64,000 bases of DNA from Photobacterium marinum (GTDB taxonomy: Bacteria; Pseudomonadota; Gammaproteobacteria; Enterobacterales; Vibrionaceae): NCBI RefSeq assembly GCF_000331515.1, contig NZ_AMZO01000006.1, forward strand, positions 434,001 to 498,000, read 5' to 3'. Below the pieces are notes generated by a model. The model did not search any database. It saw only the letters and a list, made by a program, of their open reading frames with translations, and had not been told where the DNA came from. Shown one piece after another: positions 1 through 9,135 of the stretch (position 1 is the first letter of the stretch; every line of letters begins with the position of its first letter). Both the position numbers and the translations under genes were made by a program.

Positions 1-2
1 AA

Positions 3-1595
3 GATGCTCAGGTTGTCTTTATTTGGCTTGGTGTGATGACGGTATTGATGTTATTGAGCTCTGCTGCCAGATGGGGAGCACAAGGTTTCGATTTCCGTGG
101 TGACATGGCACAAAATACTCATCAGTTACGAACTCGTTTAGGTGAAAAGCTTCGGATTGTGCCATTAGAGACACTGAAAGATAAACGTGCGGGAGAGGTT
201 AATGCAACTCTGCTGGGGAATGTCGATGAAAATATGGCTTATACGTTAACTATCGCTAACATGTTGCTTAATGCTCTGGTGTGTCCATTAGTTGTTGCTG
301 TGTTTACGCTTTACTACGATTGGCGCTTGGGATTACTGCTAATGCTCATCTTTCCAACTTTGATTCCTCTTTATCGCTGGTTGGCACCTCGTTTTAGCAG
401 GGGAATTGATAATTATGTGGCAGCACATCAGCAAATGAATGCAAATATTCTTGAGTATACGCAAGGTATTCAAGTTATGCGTGCAACAGGATGTGTCGGG
501 GAAAAAGCAGAACGATTACAGGAGAGCCTGGCTTATTTAGAGAAGGTACAAATTGAAGGGCAGGAAAAAGGAACAAAGCCGAACTTGTTAATTTCAAGTG
601 TATTTGAACTGGGGATGCTATTTGTATTTGGTTGTGGAGCATACTTAGTGACCAAGGGTGAAACAGATCTTGCTGTTTTGGCTGCGTTACTAGTTGTTAT
701 CGTCAGGTATGCTGAACCTCTGTCATCATTTATCGGCTATACAAAGATTATTCACTTGGTGGAGGCTTCTTTGGTTCGCATTGAAACATTGCTACAAGTA
801 ACTGAACTGCCGCAATTACCTCCACAAGAGCCGCAATCCTATGATATAGAATTTGAAAAAGTTGATTTTTCATATCAGGGTTCTAATCATTCTGATTTGA
901 AAGAGTTTGATTTAAAGATTCCAGCGCGCAGTATGACCGCGTTAGTCGGTCCTTCTGGAGCAGGGAAAACAACAGTTACGCGGTTGTTGATGCGTTATGC
1001 GGATCCTCAGAACGGATGCGTGAAGATTGGAGGTGTTGATGTTCGAGCTATTCCTGCAGAATCTATCAATCACTTGATTTCAGTTGTATTTCAGGATGTG
1101 TATCTGTTTGATGATACGATTTTGGCTAATATTCGAATGGCACGTCCTGAAGCTAGTGAACTGGAAGTGCAACAAGCAGCTATAGCAGCTAATTGCCATG
1201 ATTTTATTCGTAGCCTGCCTCAAGGTTACCACACTCATGTTGGCGATATTGGCTCCAGGTTATCAGGGGGAGAGCGTCAACGCATTAGTATCGCCAGAGC
1301 TATTTTGAAAAATGCGCCAATTCTAATTTTAGATGAGCCCACAGCTGCGCTTGATACTGAAAGTGAGGTGGCTGTTCAGTCTGCGATTGATCATTTGATT
1401 AAGGATAAAACGGTAATTGTAGTTGCCCATCGTTTATCGACCATCATATCAGCAAGTAACATTGTTGTTGTGGATCAGGGTAAGCTTGCAGAGCAGGGCA
1501 CACATAATGAGTTACTTCACAAGCGAGGAAAATACAGTGTAATGTGGCAGGCTCAACAAAGAGTTAAGCATTGGCATTTAACAGAGAGTGCCTGA
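3..1595 (+). CDS. ABC exporter, fused permease/ATPase (5' end outside window)
   Basis: The reading frame is open from the first bases, so this is the 3' part of a longer gene. The first GTG (33) is not a convincing start because the visible protein begins inside the membrane domain. Residues to about 240 form hydrophobic helices of a type I exporter. The rest is a full ATPase: Walker A GPSGAGKTT, Q-loop VVFQD, signature LSGGERQR, Walker B ILILDEPTAALD and the H-loop AHRLS. Half-transporters of this kind (for example YbtP/YbtQ, IrtA/IrtB) move siderophores or their iron complexes. That substrate is inferred here from the neighbouring AraC regulator and Fur-box-like site, not from residues in this protein. 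A hairpin terminator follows. Confidence 0.85.
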   Translation, partial: DAQVVFIWLGVMTVLMLLSSAARWGAQGFDFRGDMAQNTHQLRTRLGEKLRIVPLETLKDKRAGEVNATLLGNVDENMAYTLTIANMLLNALVCPLVVAVFTLYYDWRLGLLLMLIFPTLIPLYRWLAPRFSRGIDNYVAAHQQMNANILEYTQGIQVMRATGCVGEKAERLQESLAYLEKVQIEGQEKGTKPNLLISSVFELGMLFVFGCGAYLVTKGETDLAVLAALLVVIVRYAEPLSSFIGYTKIIHLVEASLVRIETLLQVTELPQLPPQEPQSYDIEFEKVDFSYQGSNHSDLKEFDLKIPARSMTALVGPSGAGKTTVTRLLMRYADPQNGCVKIGGVDVRAIPAESINHLISVVFQDVYLFDDTILANIRMARPEASELEVQQAAIAANCHDFIRSLPQGYHTHVGDIGSRLSGGERQRISIARAILKNAPILILDEPTAALDTESEVAVQSAIDHLIKDKTVIVVAHRLSTIISASNIVVVDQGKLAEQGTHNELLHKRGKYSVMWQAQQRVKHWHLTESA

Positions 1596-1609
1596 TATTT
1601 TTTATGACG

Positions 1610-1648
1610 AAGGTCCTGTTGTATAAGGCTATACGACAGGACTTTCTC
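1610..1648 (+). terminator. Rho-independent terminator after the ABC exporter
   Basis: A long stem (GGTCCTGTTGTATA paired with TATACGACAGGACT around a 4-base loop) is followed by a short T-rich stretch. It lies 15 bases after the stop codon and ends the exporter transcript. It may also stop the convergent AraC gene. Confidence 0.75.
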
Positions 1649-1682
1649 AAAAAGATAGTAATTAGGTCCATCTGTATGTGCT

Positions 1683-2657
1683 TTATCCTTGTTTGCGAAG
1701 ATGTTTCAAGTCTCTTGGTTTAACTCCGTAATGTTTGAAAAATGTAGAAGAGAAGTGACTAGCGTTATTATAGCCAAGGTTTTGGGCAATGGTAGTAATT
1801 GGCATGTCACTATTAATAATTGAGTGATAGGCTTTTTCCATTCTACACTTAATTACGTATGCGTAAGGGCTTGTGTTAAAGACGGATTTAAAGTCTTTTT
1901 TTAGTTTAAAATCATTAGTACCAACTAAACGAGCAAGAGTTGGTAACTTAGGAGGGTTAAGTAATGAGTTTTCAAGAATGTCTCTTGCTTTGTATACCCT
2001 ATGCCTTTCCCTCTCATTGATATTAGAGTCAGGTATTGGCTGGCTAAACATAGACTGGATGCTTAGAGAAATTAGTTCATACGCTTTTCCTTGTAAGAAT
2101 ACTTGTTTGATCATTTCCGTGACCGGAGGATTTAATAGCATGTCTACGCATTTTTGCATGGGGAGGTTATTTGTCATGGGAATGTTCATGTAACCTTTTG
2201 CTTGATTTGCATTGCAATTTTCAATAATAGTATCGAATTCAATAAGGTATTTTTTAGGAAAACATATAGATACAATCTGTAAATTCTCTGTAGGGGCAAA
2301 GTATGCTGCGCCATCAAAACTGCAATGACAACATAGGTTTGCGCTTCCTGGTGAGGAGGTGCTTTCATAATTACAAAGGTTAGATTTTGTTGTTACCGTG
2401 CCATCTTTTACAAAAGCCAAAGATAAGTATTCACGATTATCCCGAATAGGAATTTTAATTTCTTGATGTATGCATCCTTCTAAAAAAACAATTTGGATTT
2501 CAGAAAATAAGTAGGTTGAAATGTTTAATACAGATTTTTCAATTTGAATGGTCTGATGGTTTTCAGAGCCTTTGTTGAAAACACCGTTAGATAGACATTG
2601 CTGTTTATCAATCTCTAAACATATGTTTTCAGTATCATGAGAGGTATGTTTTTTCAT
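1683..2657 (-). CDS. AraC-family transcriptional regulator, probably iron-responsive
   Basis: The 324-residue protein has an N-terminal domain of about 210 residues without a clear family signature and a C-terminal AraC/XylS DNA-binding domain (about 220-320). The second helix-turn-helix region reads TIAQNLGYNNASHFSSTFFKHYG and the domain ends with the usual GVKPRDLK. It converges on the ABC exporter gene, and a Fur-box-like sequence lies 54 bases upstream of its start. AraC regulators of the PchR/YbtA type sit beside siderophore transport genes and activate them when the siderophore is bound, and this layout fits that role. The ligand cannot be read from the sequence. The start is the ATG after an A-rich stretch with only a weak ribosome binding site. 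Confidence 0.8.
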   Translation of the reverse strand: MKKHTSHDTENICLEIDKQQCLSNGVFNKGSENHQTIQIEKSVLNISTYLFSEIQIVFLEGCIHQEIKIPIRDNREYLSLAFVKDGTVTTKSNLCNYESTSSPGSANLCCHCSFDGAAYFAPTENLQIVSICFPKKYLIEFDTIIENCNANQAKGYMNIPMTNNLPMQKCVDMLLNPPVTEMIKQVFLQGKAYELISLSIQSMFSQPIPDSNINERERHRVYKARDILENSLLNPPKLPTLARLVGTNDFKLKKDFKSVFNTSPYAYVIKCRMEKAYHSIINSDMPITTIAQNLGYNNASHFSSTFFKHYGVKPRDLKHLRKQG

Positions 2658-2710
2658 ATTATAGTGATTATTCTTCTTTATTCTGAGTATATCATTTTGA
2701 CTACCTTATC

Positions 2711-2729
2711 GATAATGATTATCATTCTA
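2711..2729 (-). promoter_or_regulatory. Fur-box-like operator upstream of the AraC regulator
   Basis: GATAATGATTATCATTCTA matches the 19-base Fur consensus GATAATGATAATCATTATC at 15 positions, including the whole left half. It lies in the promoter region of the AraC gene, so iron repression of that gene is inferred. Confidence 0.7.
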
Positions 2730-3290
2730 GATCTAGTGGTTTTGTTTTACAATAGTTTGTTTTCAGAGTCTTTTTGTTTTGATTTATAGATGACTAATTT
2801 CATTGTTTTAGAATTGAGTTTGCGAGGTATTTCACGGACAAGACGATTTTTCAAATTAAGTTAGCTATTCATTCTTGTTTCGGATTGTGTTGGTCTAATG
2901 ATGCCCAATTGTTGCTAGTGTTTAAGTGATCTCGGTGCTGTCATTTTGCTTTAGAGTGACTAATCCAGCTAACGCCAATTACAGTCATCGTTAGTCTTTA
3001 CATCACTCATTATTTCCTGGATGTTTCTCATGCCTTTTGTTGCTGACAATCTGGGATGTTGGATATACCACCATCATGTTATCGAGCATATGAAAAACGG
3101 CCTGATGGGGTATGTTGATGTCAAATAATTGCTATTATGCGCAATTGGTCATAATGATAAGATCGAGATCACAAATTGTTAGAGGCGAATGAGTTATGTT
3201 ATGCCGCTTTGTTCGTCGACGCAGTGATTTGTGTTCTCATTCATAGTAGAACCGAAGGGCACCCCCTTATTGCTGTCGTCTTGAGTTAGT
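2730..3290. other. A+T-rich intergenic stretch, no gene seen
   Basis: About 560 bases between the AraC promoter and the next gene hold no open frame with a plausible start or known motif. Beyond the Fur-like site nothing was recognised. A divergent gene could have been lost here, but no remnant could be read. Confidence 0.5.
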
Positions 3291-3303
3291 AAGGAACCCG
3301 CTG

Positions 3304-3681
3304 ATGCAGATGGATGATTTTATCCGCGAGTATCTGATTTCCCTTGGTGCTTCCGAAGATGATCTCCGGCCTTATCCCTATCTTTTCTATAAATTGACTG
3401 GTTACAAGGGTAAGCCGCGTGTTTTTGAACATCCGCTCAAACTGTTTGTACTTCAATTTATTCTTGGGACATTGCTCTGGGGGGCCGGTATGTACATTTT
3501 TGTCTGGCATTTTCATGGGCCGATGATTGCTCAGTTTTATTCCGCTATTGCTTTCGGTGTTGGTTCAGGTGCGATCCTGGCGGTTCAGGTGCGTAACAGA
3601 GCTCAGCGTCTGAAATTATACCAATGGGAAAAGTGGCTTAAAGATCATGGGTTCGGTGAGGGGCATCATACCGCGCATTAA
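3304..3681 (+). CDS. Small membrane protein, conserved hypothetical (DUF6404-like)
   Basis: The 125-residue protein starts at an ATG eight bases after AAGGA; an in-frame ATG six bases later is an alternative. The N-terminal 45 residues are soluble. Two membrane helices follow (about 48-70 and 78-97) and then a basic, His-containing tail (ends GEGHHTAH). The pattern resembles small Vibrionaceae proteins grouped as DUF6404; that assignment is from memory and not certain. No function is known to me. The next gene on the same strand is 90 bases downstream and could share a transcript. Confidence 0.6.
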   Translation: MQMDDFIREYLISLGASEDDLRPYPYLFYKLTGYKGKPRVFEHPLKLFVLQFILGTLLWGAGMYIFVWHFHGPMIAQFYSAIAFGVGSGAILAVQVRNRAQRLKLYQWEKWLKDHGFGEGHHTAH

Positions 3682-3772
3682 TTGACTTTTTGTTAATATT
3701 TTACAATCCCGGTGCTGTGTTTTATGTCATGCTTAGCGAATGATTGATGCAACAAAATAAGGATATCCCGGG

Positions 3773-4798
3773 ATGATCGATTTTCGCTCTGATACTGTTA
3801 CCCAGCCAACGGCTGAAATGCGAACTGCAATGGTTAATGCGCCTGTCGGTGATGATGTTTTTGCCGATGACCCGACAGTAAATGATTTGGAGCAATGGGC
3901 TGCTGAGCGCCACGGATTTGAAGCCGCTATTTTTACCAGCTCTGGCACACAGGCAAATTTGCTGGCACTGATGAGTCACTGTGAACGAGGTGATGAATAC
4001 CTTTGCGGCCAGCAGGCTCACAACTATAAATATGAAGCGGGTGGTGCGGCGGTATTGGGTTCAATCCAGCCTCAACCGGTTGAAAATGAAAAAGATGGCA
4101 CCTTGAAATTCGACAAGCTTAAAGCTGCTATCAAGCCGGATGATTTTCATTTTGCCCGCACAAAATTGCTCAGCCTCGAAAACACTATCAATGGTAAGGT
4201 GCTACCTCTGGAATATTTGGCTCAGGCTCGTAATTTCGTTGATGAGCATGGCCTGAAACTGCATCTGGATGGTGCCCGTGTCTATAATGCTGCGGTGGCT
4301 CTGAATGTTGATATCCGAGAAATCGCCTGTCACTTTGATTCTATGACCATTTGTCTGTCGAAAGGGCTGGGGGCGCCGGTTGGTTCACTACTATTAGGTG
4401 ATGCTGAATTCATCCACAAAGCTCGTCGTATCCGTAAAATGCTCGGAGGTGGTATGCGGCAGGCGGGCATTCTGGCAGCAGCAGGCAAGATGGTACTGAC
4501 CGAAAATGTTGAGCGTTTGGCTGAAGACCATACCAACGCGAAGTATCTAGCTGAGCAGCTAAATCAGGTTGATGGTTTTAGTGTCCGTACTGAACTGGTT
4601 CAGACTAACATGCTGTTCGCCAAAGTTGATTTGGCCATTGATCAACAAATGTTGTGTGCAGAACTTAAGAAGAAAGATATCCTTCTTCTGTCTGGCAACC
4701 CGATGCGCTTGGTTACTCATTTAGGCATCAGCCTTGCAGATATTGATGTTTTTGTATCTGAGTTAAAAGAAGCCTTGGTAAGGCTCGGTAGTCATTAA
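3773..4798 (+). CDS. ltaE: Low-specificity L-threonine aldolase
   Basis: This PLP enzyme splits L-threonine and L-allo-threonine into glycine and acetaldehyde. The 341-residue length fits the family. The N-terminus MIDFRSDTVTQPTAEMR is characteristic. The PLP lysine lies in SLSKGLGAPVGSLLLG (about residue 202, seen as CLSKGLGAPVGS), and HLDGARVYNA carries the conserved Asp and Arg that hold the cofactor. The start ATG follows AAGGAT at a suitable distance. It ends at a strong bidirectional terminator shared with the convergent exported-protein operon. Role: glycine supply and threonine catabolism. Confidence 0.95.
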   Translation: MIDFRSDTVTQPTAEMRTAMVNAPVGDDVFADDPTVNDLEQWAAERHGFEAAIFTSSGTQANLLALMSHCERGDEYLCGQQAHNYKYEAGGAAVLGSIQPQPVENEKDGTLKFDKLKAAIKPDDFHFARTKLLSLENTINGKVLPLEYLAQARNFVDEHGLKLHLDGARVYNAAVALNVDIREIACHFDSMTICLSKGLGAPVGSLLLGDAEFIHKARRIRKMLGGGMRQAGILAAAGKMVLTENVERLAEDHTNAKYLAEQLNQVDGFSVRTELVQTNMLFAKVDLAIDQQMLCAELKKKDILLLSGNPMRLVTHLGISLADIDVFVSELKEALVRLGSH

Positions 4799-4858
4799 CA
4801 GCCTATATTCTTGTTTATCTTCTGAGTTTCTTATTCTTATTACGTTACGGGTAAACAG

Positions 4859-4887
4859 AACACCTCCGGTAAATCGGAGGTGTTTGT
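4859..4887. terminator. Bidirectional terminator between ltaE and the toxin-like operon
   Basis: ACACCTCCG and CGGAGGTGT form a nine-pair stem around TAAAT-type loop bases, followed by T-rich DNA. It lies between two convergent transcripts and can serve both. Confidence 0.8.
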
Positions 4888-4898
4888 TAATAGGCTAA

Positions 4899-7304
4899 TT
4901 ACTTACTGCATGAGTGAGTGCTTGGGATGCCTGTACCCTTGAACTCTAAATGGATACGCTCCACCTTGGAGAGGTCATAGTCTTTCATATTTTGTAAAGC
5001 AATCGACCAGGTGGTGAATGGAGTAGGCTCAAAATAAGCAAAAGCATATTTCTTAGCCACTTCACCGTCGGTGATGATACTGATCTGTTTTTCAAGAGGT
5101 TCATCTAAACGGTTATCATCCAGTTGATAATAGAATGAACGTGATAGTGGTGCAGCGCTGAATGTAAATTGCTTATCTTTCAGTCTGTCTTGGTATGCGC
5201 CGTTGTTAGTGATATCTAGGTAAAATTCCTGGCCCGCAGCTAATTCACTGCCTTGTAGTACAGCTCGCACTGTATTCAGGCGAACGCGGTCGTAGCGACA
5301 GAAAGCAGCTTCATCCAGAGGAAGGTTAAAGCTTAGTTCGCCAGTTGAGATAAAGTTCTTTAATTGGGCAGGATCAGTAATGTTGATACTTCTAATGGTA
5401 AAACCGTGCGGCTCCGGCTGGAATGAGGCCATTGCCAGTGAGTATTCATCCTCAAAGGTTGCCCAATCAGACTTATAATCGAGATAGGATTTGTTCAGGG
5501 CCGGCTTAACCTTACTTTCTTCCAGCGCCCAGTACTTAAATGCCTCGCGGTAATTGACCAGAGCTGCATACATAGGGCGTTTGAAGTTATTTACCGCCCG
5601 CATGAAGTGCTGTTCAAGTTCGGATATTGCCGCTTCGTTTTCTTCCATTTCGGCGATGAGATCTGTTACTCGCTGTTGCTGACGTTGGTTAACTTCGGCT
5701 GTGATCATAAGATCGATTAAGCGAGACTGCTCGGTGACCAGACGTAGCTGCGCAGAGTTGATTGACTTGCCGTAAACGATAAGCTTTTCAAGTTCAGCCA
5801 GATAATTACGTGCACCGCGAATGCCCAGGCTATCAGCAAAGCGCAGGTTATTGCGGACATCAATTAACAGCGCATCCCAGGCGTCATTGCTCTCTTCGAT
5901 AGAAGGGACATCGAAGTTGAACTCGTTGACCACACCGACCAGTTTGCCGTGAACGATATTCTTTTTCACTTCATCGGTCAGCTTGGCGATGCCGGCAACT
6001 GATTTAGTGATGTTATCGATTACTGACGTTACTGATTTGATGTTGGTCGCCAGATTTTTCATTTTATCAGCGGCATTAGGAACTTCTTCCGCCAGTTGTT
6101 TAGTTAGGGCACTGGCTCCTTCAAGGTTGCCGACAAATACACCGGTAACTGCACTACCAAGGTTAGCAATTGCCGAGAATATTTCGAATGCAGCCTTGAG
6201 TTCTTCTTTACGCTTCCAGTTTTCAACACCAATCAGGTAGGTGGAGCGGGCATCAAATACAGCTTCTTCTTGGTTGTTGTAACGTTTTTGGACGTTTTTC
6301 AATGCTGTTTCCAGCTTGCCGATCGTTACATTAGCGTGATCAATAATTGATGATTCAGCCTTGGTTGCATCATTCAGTTTGCTCAGAGCTAGCTCAGCAG
6401 ATTTTTTGCGCTCGGTATTGCCAGCGCTGCGGTCCATAAAGCGATCATACTGCTGTTGGTAGTCCTGCATGACATTGAGGTACGCACTGTATTTTTCGCT
6501 GTATAGACGATGATCCAGATAAGGAACATAGTTATTATTGTGACTGGTAAACTCAACAAATTGCTTGAAACCTGCGGTCTGCAGATAAAGGTTTGCCAGT
6601 AGAGGGTTGTCATCAAGAATAACGGATGAAGCTCGCATGCTTTTTTCGAGCCATGCCAGCATCTGGATACTGAGCTGTGGGTTCTGATCATAGATCAGTG
6701 CTGCCATATCGAAGGTTTTATTGAATATTTCCTCATGTGCGAGTGGATTCATCTGTACATAGCCGGAAATATCCCCGGTAATTGAGGTGACATCGCGCTC
6801 ACCACCTGCCATGGCGATAGTTTTTCCCCAGCCTGTCATACTTGAGTCCAGAGTGTCGAGCTCAACAGAGCCATCGCTTAAGCTTGAAATAATATCGATT
6901 TGAGCTTGGATATCCTCACTGATCACCGTGATCATACCGGCACTTTCCGGTGAGCCTTCAAGATTTATAACACCATTGCCGGCTCCGATGATTTGGCGGG
7001 CGAAAATAAATACGGCTTGATTTTCAAGTGATAAAACAAAGTCGGATGGAATTTCCAACGTATCGGCAACCACAACAATCATGGCTTGTTGATTAAGGAT
7101 GACCTCAGGACGAGATAATACTTCGGTTAAATTAAGGTAGAGATCAGCCGCCACTATTTCTGTGCTGCTGGTGGTCATGATTTTAGATTGAAGCGACTGG
7201 GGCAAGTTTGTCGGTTCAATCAAATGGTGAATGTCAGTCCATTCGCTTGCCTGTGCCTGAACACCGGCAAGCAGCAGACTTGTTGCTAACGCTAAACGGT
7301 ACAT
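4899..7304 (-). CDS. Large exported coiled-coil protein, possible toxin partner with Tc-like C-terminus
   Basis: The 801-residue protein has a signal peptide (cleavage near VQAQA-SEW). Residues about 30-190 are beta-rich. Residues about 290-560 are long charged helices with coiled-coil character, broken by a hydrophobic stretch (IFSAIANLGSAVTGVFVG, near 375-392). The last 150 residues are beta-rich and start with GELSFNLPLDEAAF followed by YDRVRLNTVRAVLQG, which recalls the C-terminal TcB-binding region of Tc toxin A subunits (GELSFNLP...RRIKSVSLSIP type). This likeness is from memory and needs a profile search. It is the second gene of an operon after another exported helical protein with a similar hydrophobic interruption, 78 bases apart. 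Inference: the large subunit of a secreted pore-forming or membrane-binding pair. Confidence 0.5.
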   Translation of the reverse strand: MYRLALATSLLLAGVQAQASEWTDIHHLIEPTNLPQSLQSKIMTTSSTEIVAADLYLNLTEVLSRPEVILNQQAMIVVVADTLEIPSDFVLSLENQAVFIFARQIIGAGNGVINLEGSPESAGMITVISEDIQAQIDIISSLSDGSVELDTLDSSMTGWGKTIAMAGGERDVTSITGDISGYVQMNPLAHEEIFNKTFDMAALIYDQNPQLSIQMLAWLEKSMRASSVILDDNPLLANLYLQTAGFKQFVEFTSHNNNYVPYLDHRLYSEKYSAYLNVMQDYQQQYDRFMDRSAGNTERKKSAELALSKLNDATKAESSIIDHANVTIGKLETALKNVQKRYNNQEEAVFDARSTYLIGVENWKRKEELKAAFEIFSAIANLGSAVTGVFVGNLEGASALTKQLAEEVPNAADKMKNLATNIKSVTSVIDNITKSVAGIAKLTDEVKKNIVHGKLVGVVNEFNFDVPSIEESNDAWDALLIDVRNNLRFADSLGIRGARNYLAELEKLIVYGKSINSAQLRLVTEQSRLIDLMITAEVNQRQQQRVTDLIAEMEENEAAISELEQHFMRAVNNFKRPMYAALVNYREAFKYWALEESKVKPALNKSYLDYKSDWATFEDEYSLAMASFQPEPHGFTIRSINITDPAQLKNFISTGELSFNLPLDEAAFCRYDRVRLNTVRAVLQGSELAAGQEFYLDITNNGAYQDRLKDKQFTFSAAPLSRSFYYQLDDNRLDEPLEKQISIITDGEVAKKYAFAYFEPTPFTTWSIALQNMKDYDLSKVERIHLEFKGTGIPSTHSCSK

Positions 7305-7382
7305 AAATAGAATAACCTCAGGGGTTAACCGAGTTTGATACCCGGTTAACCATCAAAATGAAATATAAAGGGAAGGTATGAA

Positions 7383-8573
7383 TTAATCCGCTTTCTCGAC
7401 GTAAGCGTTTTGTGCAAATTGCTTGGCTTTTACACTGATTTCTAACCAGTTTTTCTGAACCTGACCAAGGTTGATAGTGGTAAGCATACTGGCCAGCTTG
7501 GCCTTGGCATTTTCAATTCCGCGTGGACCTTGTGATTTTTCCAGCAACTCAAGTACCGTAGTAAAGTCGCTGTTTATTTCCTGCCAGTGAAGTTTTAATT
7601 CATTGACGTGAGGGATCACTTGCTCGACGCTGTCTTTGATTGTGGTAATGCTTGCTGTGGAGCGAGAGAAAGAGCTGTAAACGTGTTCGCGATAGGTTAA
7701 ATCTTTGGACCACTTAGCTAAATCATCTTGTAGTTGATTTCTTTTAAATCGGGCTTTTTCTGCTTTGTCACCATATACGCCCATTACTGGAATACTGGCC
7801 AGAGGGAACCAAATATAAGCAACGGCAGAAGCGGAAACCTTAACGTTGTAGTCATATTCTTCGTTAAGATCCTGGATATCAGCTTCAAGTTTTTTAATTT
7901 TTTCTTTTAGTTTACTGCCGTCATCATCAAGAAATTCGCTATGGCTATCTTTTAAGGTTGCTAGTTGGGCATTTTCAGTTTCCAGATTGGTAGAGAAATC
8001 ATTGAGCTGTTTGACAACATCACTGACTTTGTTTTGGCGATCTGTTGCCATTTCATTTAATGTTTTTAGCTGCTCTATCGCAAAGTCTCGCCACATTTCG
8101 GCTTCAGAAGTATCTTTGGTATTACGCATTTCATTTAGAGATTCAAGTACAGGGATGATTAAATCACTATGAACACTTGCGTAATTCGATAAATCAAAGG
8201 CTAAATCAATAACGCCGGGATAAATATTACGTTTCCACTGATCTGCCGTGTTATGGATGCGTCCATATTCTTCGAGTAAGGGCTGGAAATTAGCAAAAGA
8301 CACATCATCTGGAATGGCAAAAGCCATCTTCATTGAGCTTTCAGTGATAGGCAAACCGAGAGCACCTTCGACATAAACTTGAATTTGTGCCCACTCTGAT
8401 TGGCTGAGAACGAACTTATCCGATTTCGCATCGATAAATTGCCCGTAGTCACCCACAATGGTGTCATAACTTGCAGGAGTTATATCAGGTACCGAGGCTG
8501 TAGCGAGGCCGCTAATACCCATTAAAGAAAGACAAACAGTGGTTGCCAACAGGCTTTTTTTTAGCTGTTTCAT
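7383..8573 (-). CDS. Exported alpha-helical protein, pore-forming-toxin-like (HBL/Mak/XaxA type)
   Basis: The 396-residue protein has a signal peptide (MKQLKKSLLATTVCLSLMG..., cleavage near ATA-SVPD). The mature part is almost wholly helical, with strong coiled-coil heptads about residues 185-245. A hydrophobic insertion follows, about 248-270 (VSASAVAYIWFPLASIPVMG), then further long helices. This order, coiled coil - hydrophobic hairpin - coiled coil in a protein of about 400 residues, is that of alpha pore-forming toxins such as Bacillus HBL-B, Vibrio MakA and XaxA, where the hydrophobic part inserts into the target membrane. No enzyme motif is present. It is the first clear gene of the operon with the 801-residue protein. 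Family membership is inferred from architecture; a structural role in the envelope is the alternative. Confidence 0.55.
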   Translation of the reverse strand: MKQLKKSLLATTVCLSLMGISGLATASVPDITPASYDTIVGDYGQFIDAKSDKFVLSQSEWAQIQVYVEGALGLPITESSMKMAFAIPDDVSFANFQPLLEEYGRIHNTADQWKRNIYPGVIDLAFDLSNYASVHSDLIIPVLESLNEMRNTKDTSEAEMWRDFAIEQLKTLNEMATDRQNKVSDVVKQLNDFSTNLETENAQLATLKDSHSEFLDDDGSKLKEKIKKLEADIQDLNEEYDYNVKVSASAVAYIWFPLASIPVMGVYGDKAEKARFKRNQLQDDLAKWSKDLTYREHVYSSFSRSTASITTIKDSVEQVIPHVNELKLHWQEINSDFTTVLELLEKSQGPRGIENAKAKLASMLTTINLGQVQKNWLEISVKAKQFAQNAYVEKAD

Positions 8574-8587
8574 GTTTTTATCCCAAC

Positions 8588-8809
8588 TTAAAATTGGCTA
8601 ATGTAATGGTTATTTTTCTTATCATATTTGTCACACACAAACTTGGTGTGTAAGCGCTCGAAAGCATATTCCACTGGGGAATCAATTGCTAATTTGAATG
8701 ATGTTTTTCTGATCTTCAATCCATGAACAACATAATCAGTTAAAACTATTTTTGGATTGAAATCACAATCTATATGCGCTCTCGAAAATAACAATAAAAC
8801 CCAGATCAC
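8588..8809 (-). CDS. Possible small ORF at the head of the toxin-like operon
   Basis: A 73-codon frame with a GTG start ends 14 bases before the 396-residue gene on the same strand. Its first residues are hydrophobic (IWVLLLF), and the frame stays open and hydrophobic upstream of the GTG without a better start. It could be a small exported or anchored protein translated ahead of the toxin-like gene, a remnant, or chance. No ribosome binding site of note and no family were recognised. Confidence 0.25.
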   Translation of the reverse strand: MIWVLLLFSRAHIDCDFNPKIVLTDYVVHGLKIRKTSFKLAIDSPVEYAFERLHTKFVCDKYDKKNNHYISQF

Positions 8810-8814
8810 AAATT

Positions 8815-9125
8815 GTAGGGGGCATAGAGCAAAAGAGAAAAGAGTAATGAGAAATTAATATGGGGTTAATACAGTCTTTTGAAATGAAGTAACTAAGTTG
8901 AATGCTTCATAGCATGCTTTATTCATGATGTTAATCTTTGTTCTAAATTCATTTACTTCAATAAAACTATTTATTTGGAGTTATTCTGATTCATCTGACG
9001 GGTGAGTATTAATCATTTGAAACGTATTTCTGCAAAGTATTAACATATATAAAATTTTTTGGCTAAGCCTAAATTACAACATTCTATTAGGTTTCACGGC
9101 GTCATGTGGAAGATAAAATATAATT
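8815..9125. other. Intergenic region between divergent units
   Basis: A+T-rich DNA between the minus-strand toxin-like operon and the plus-strand lipoprotein gene. It must hold both promoters. No operator-like repeat was recognised. Confidence 0.4.
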
Positions 9126-9135
9126 GAGGGTTAAA

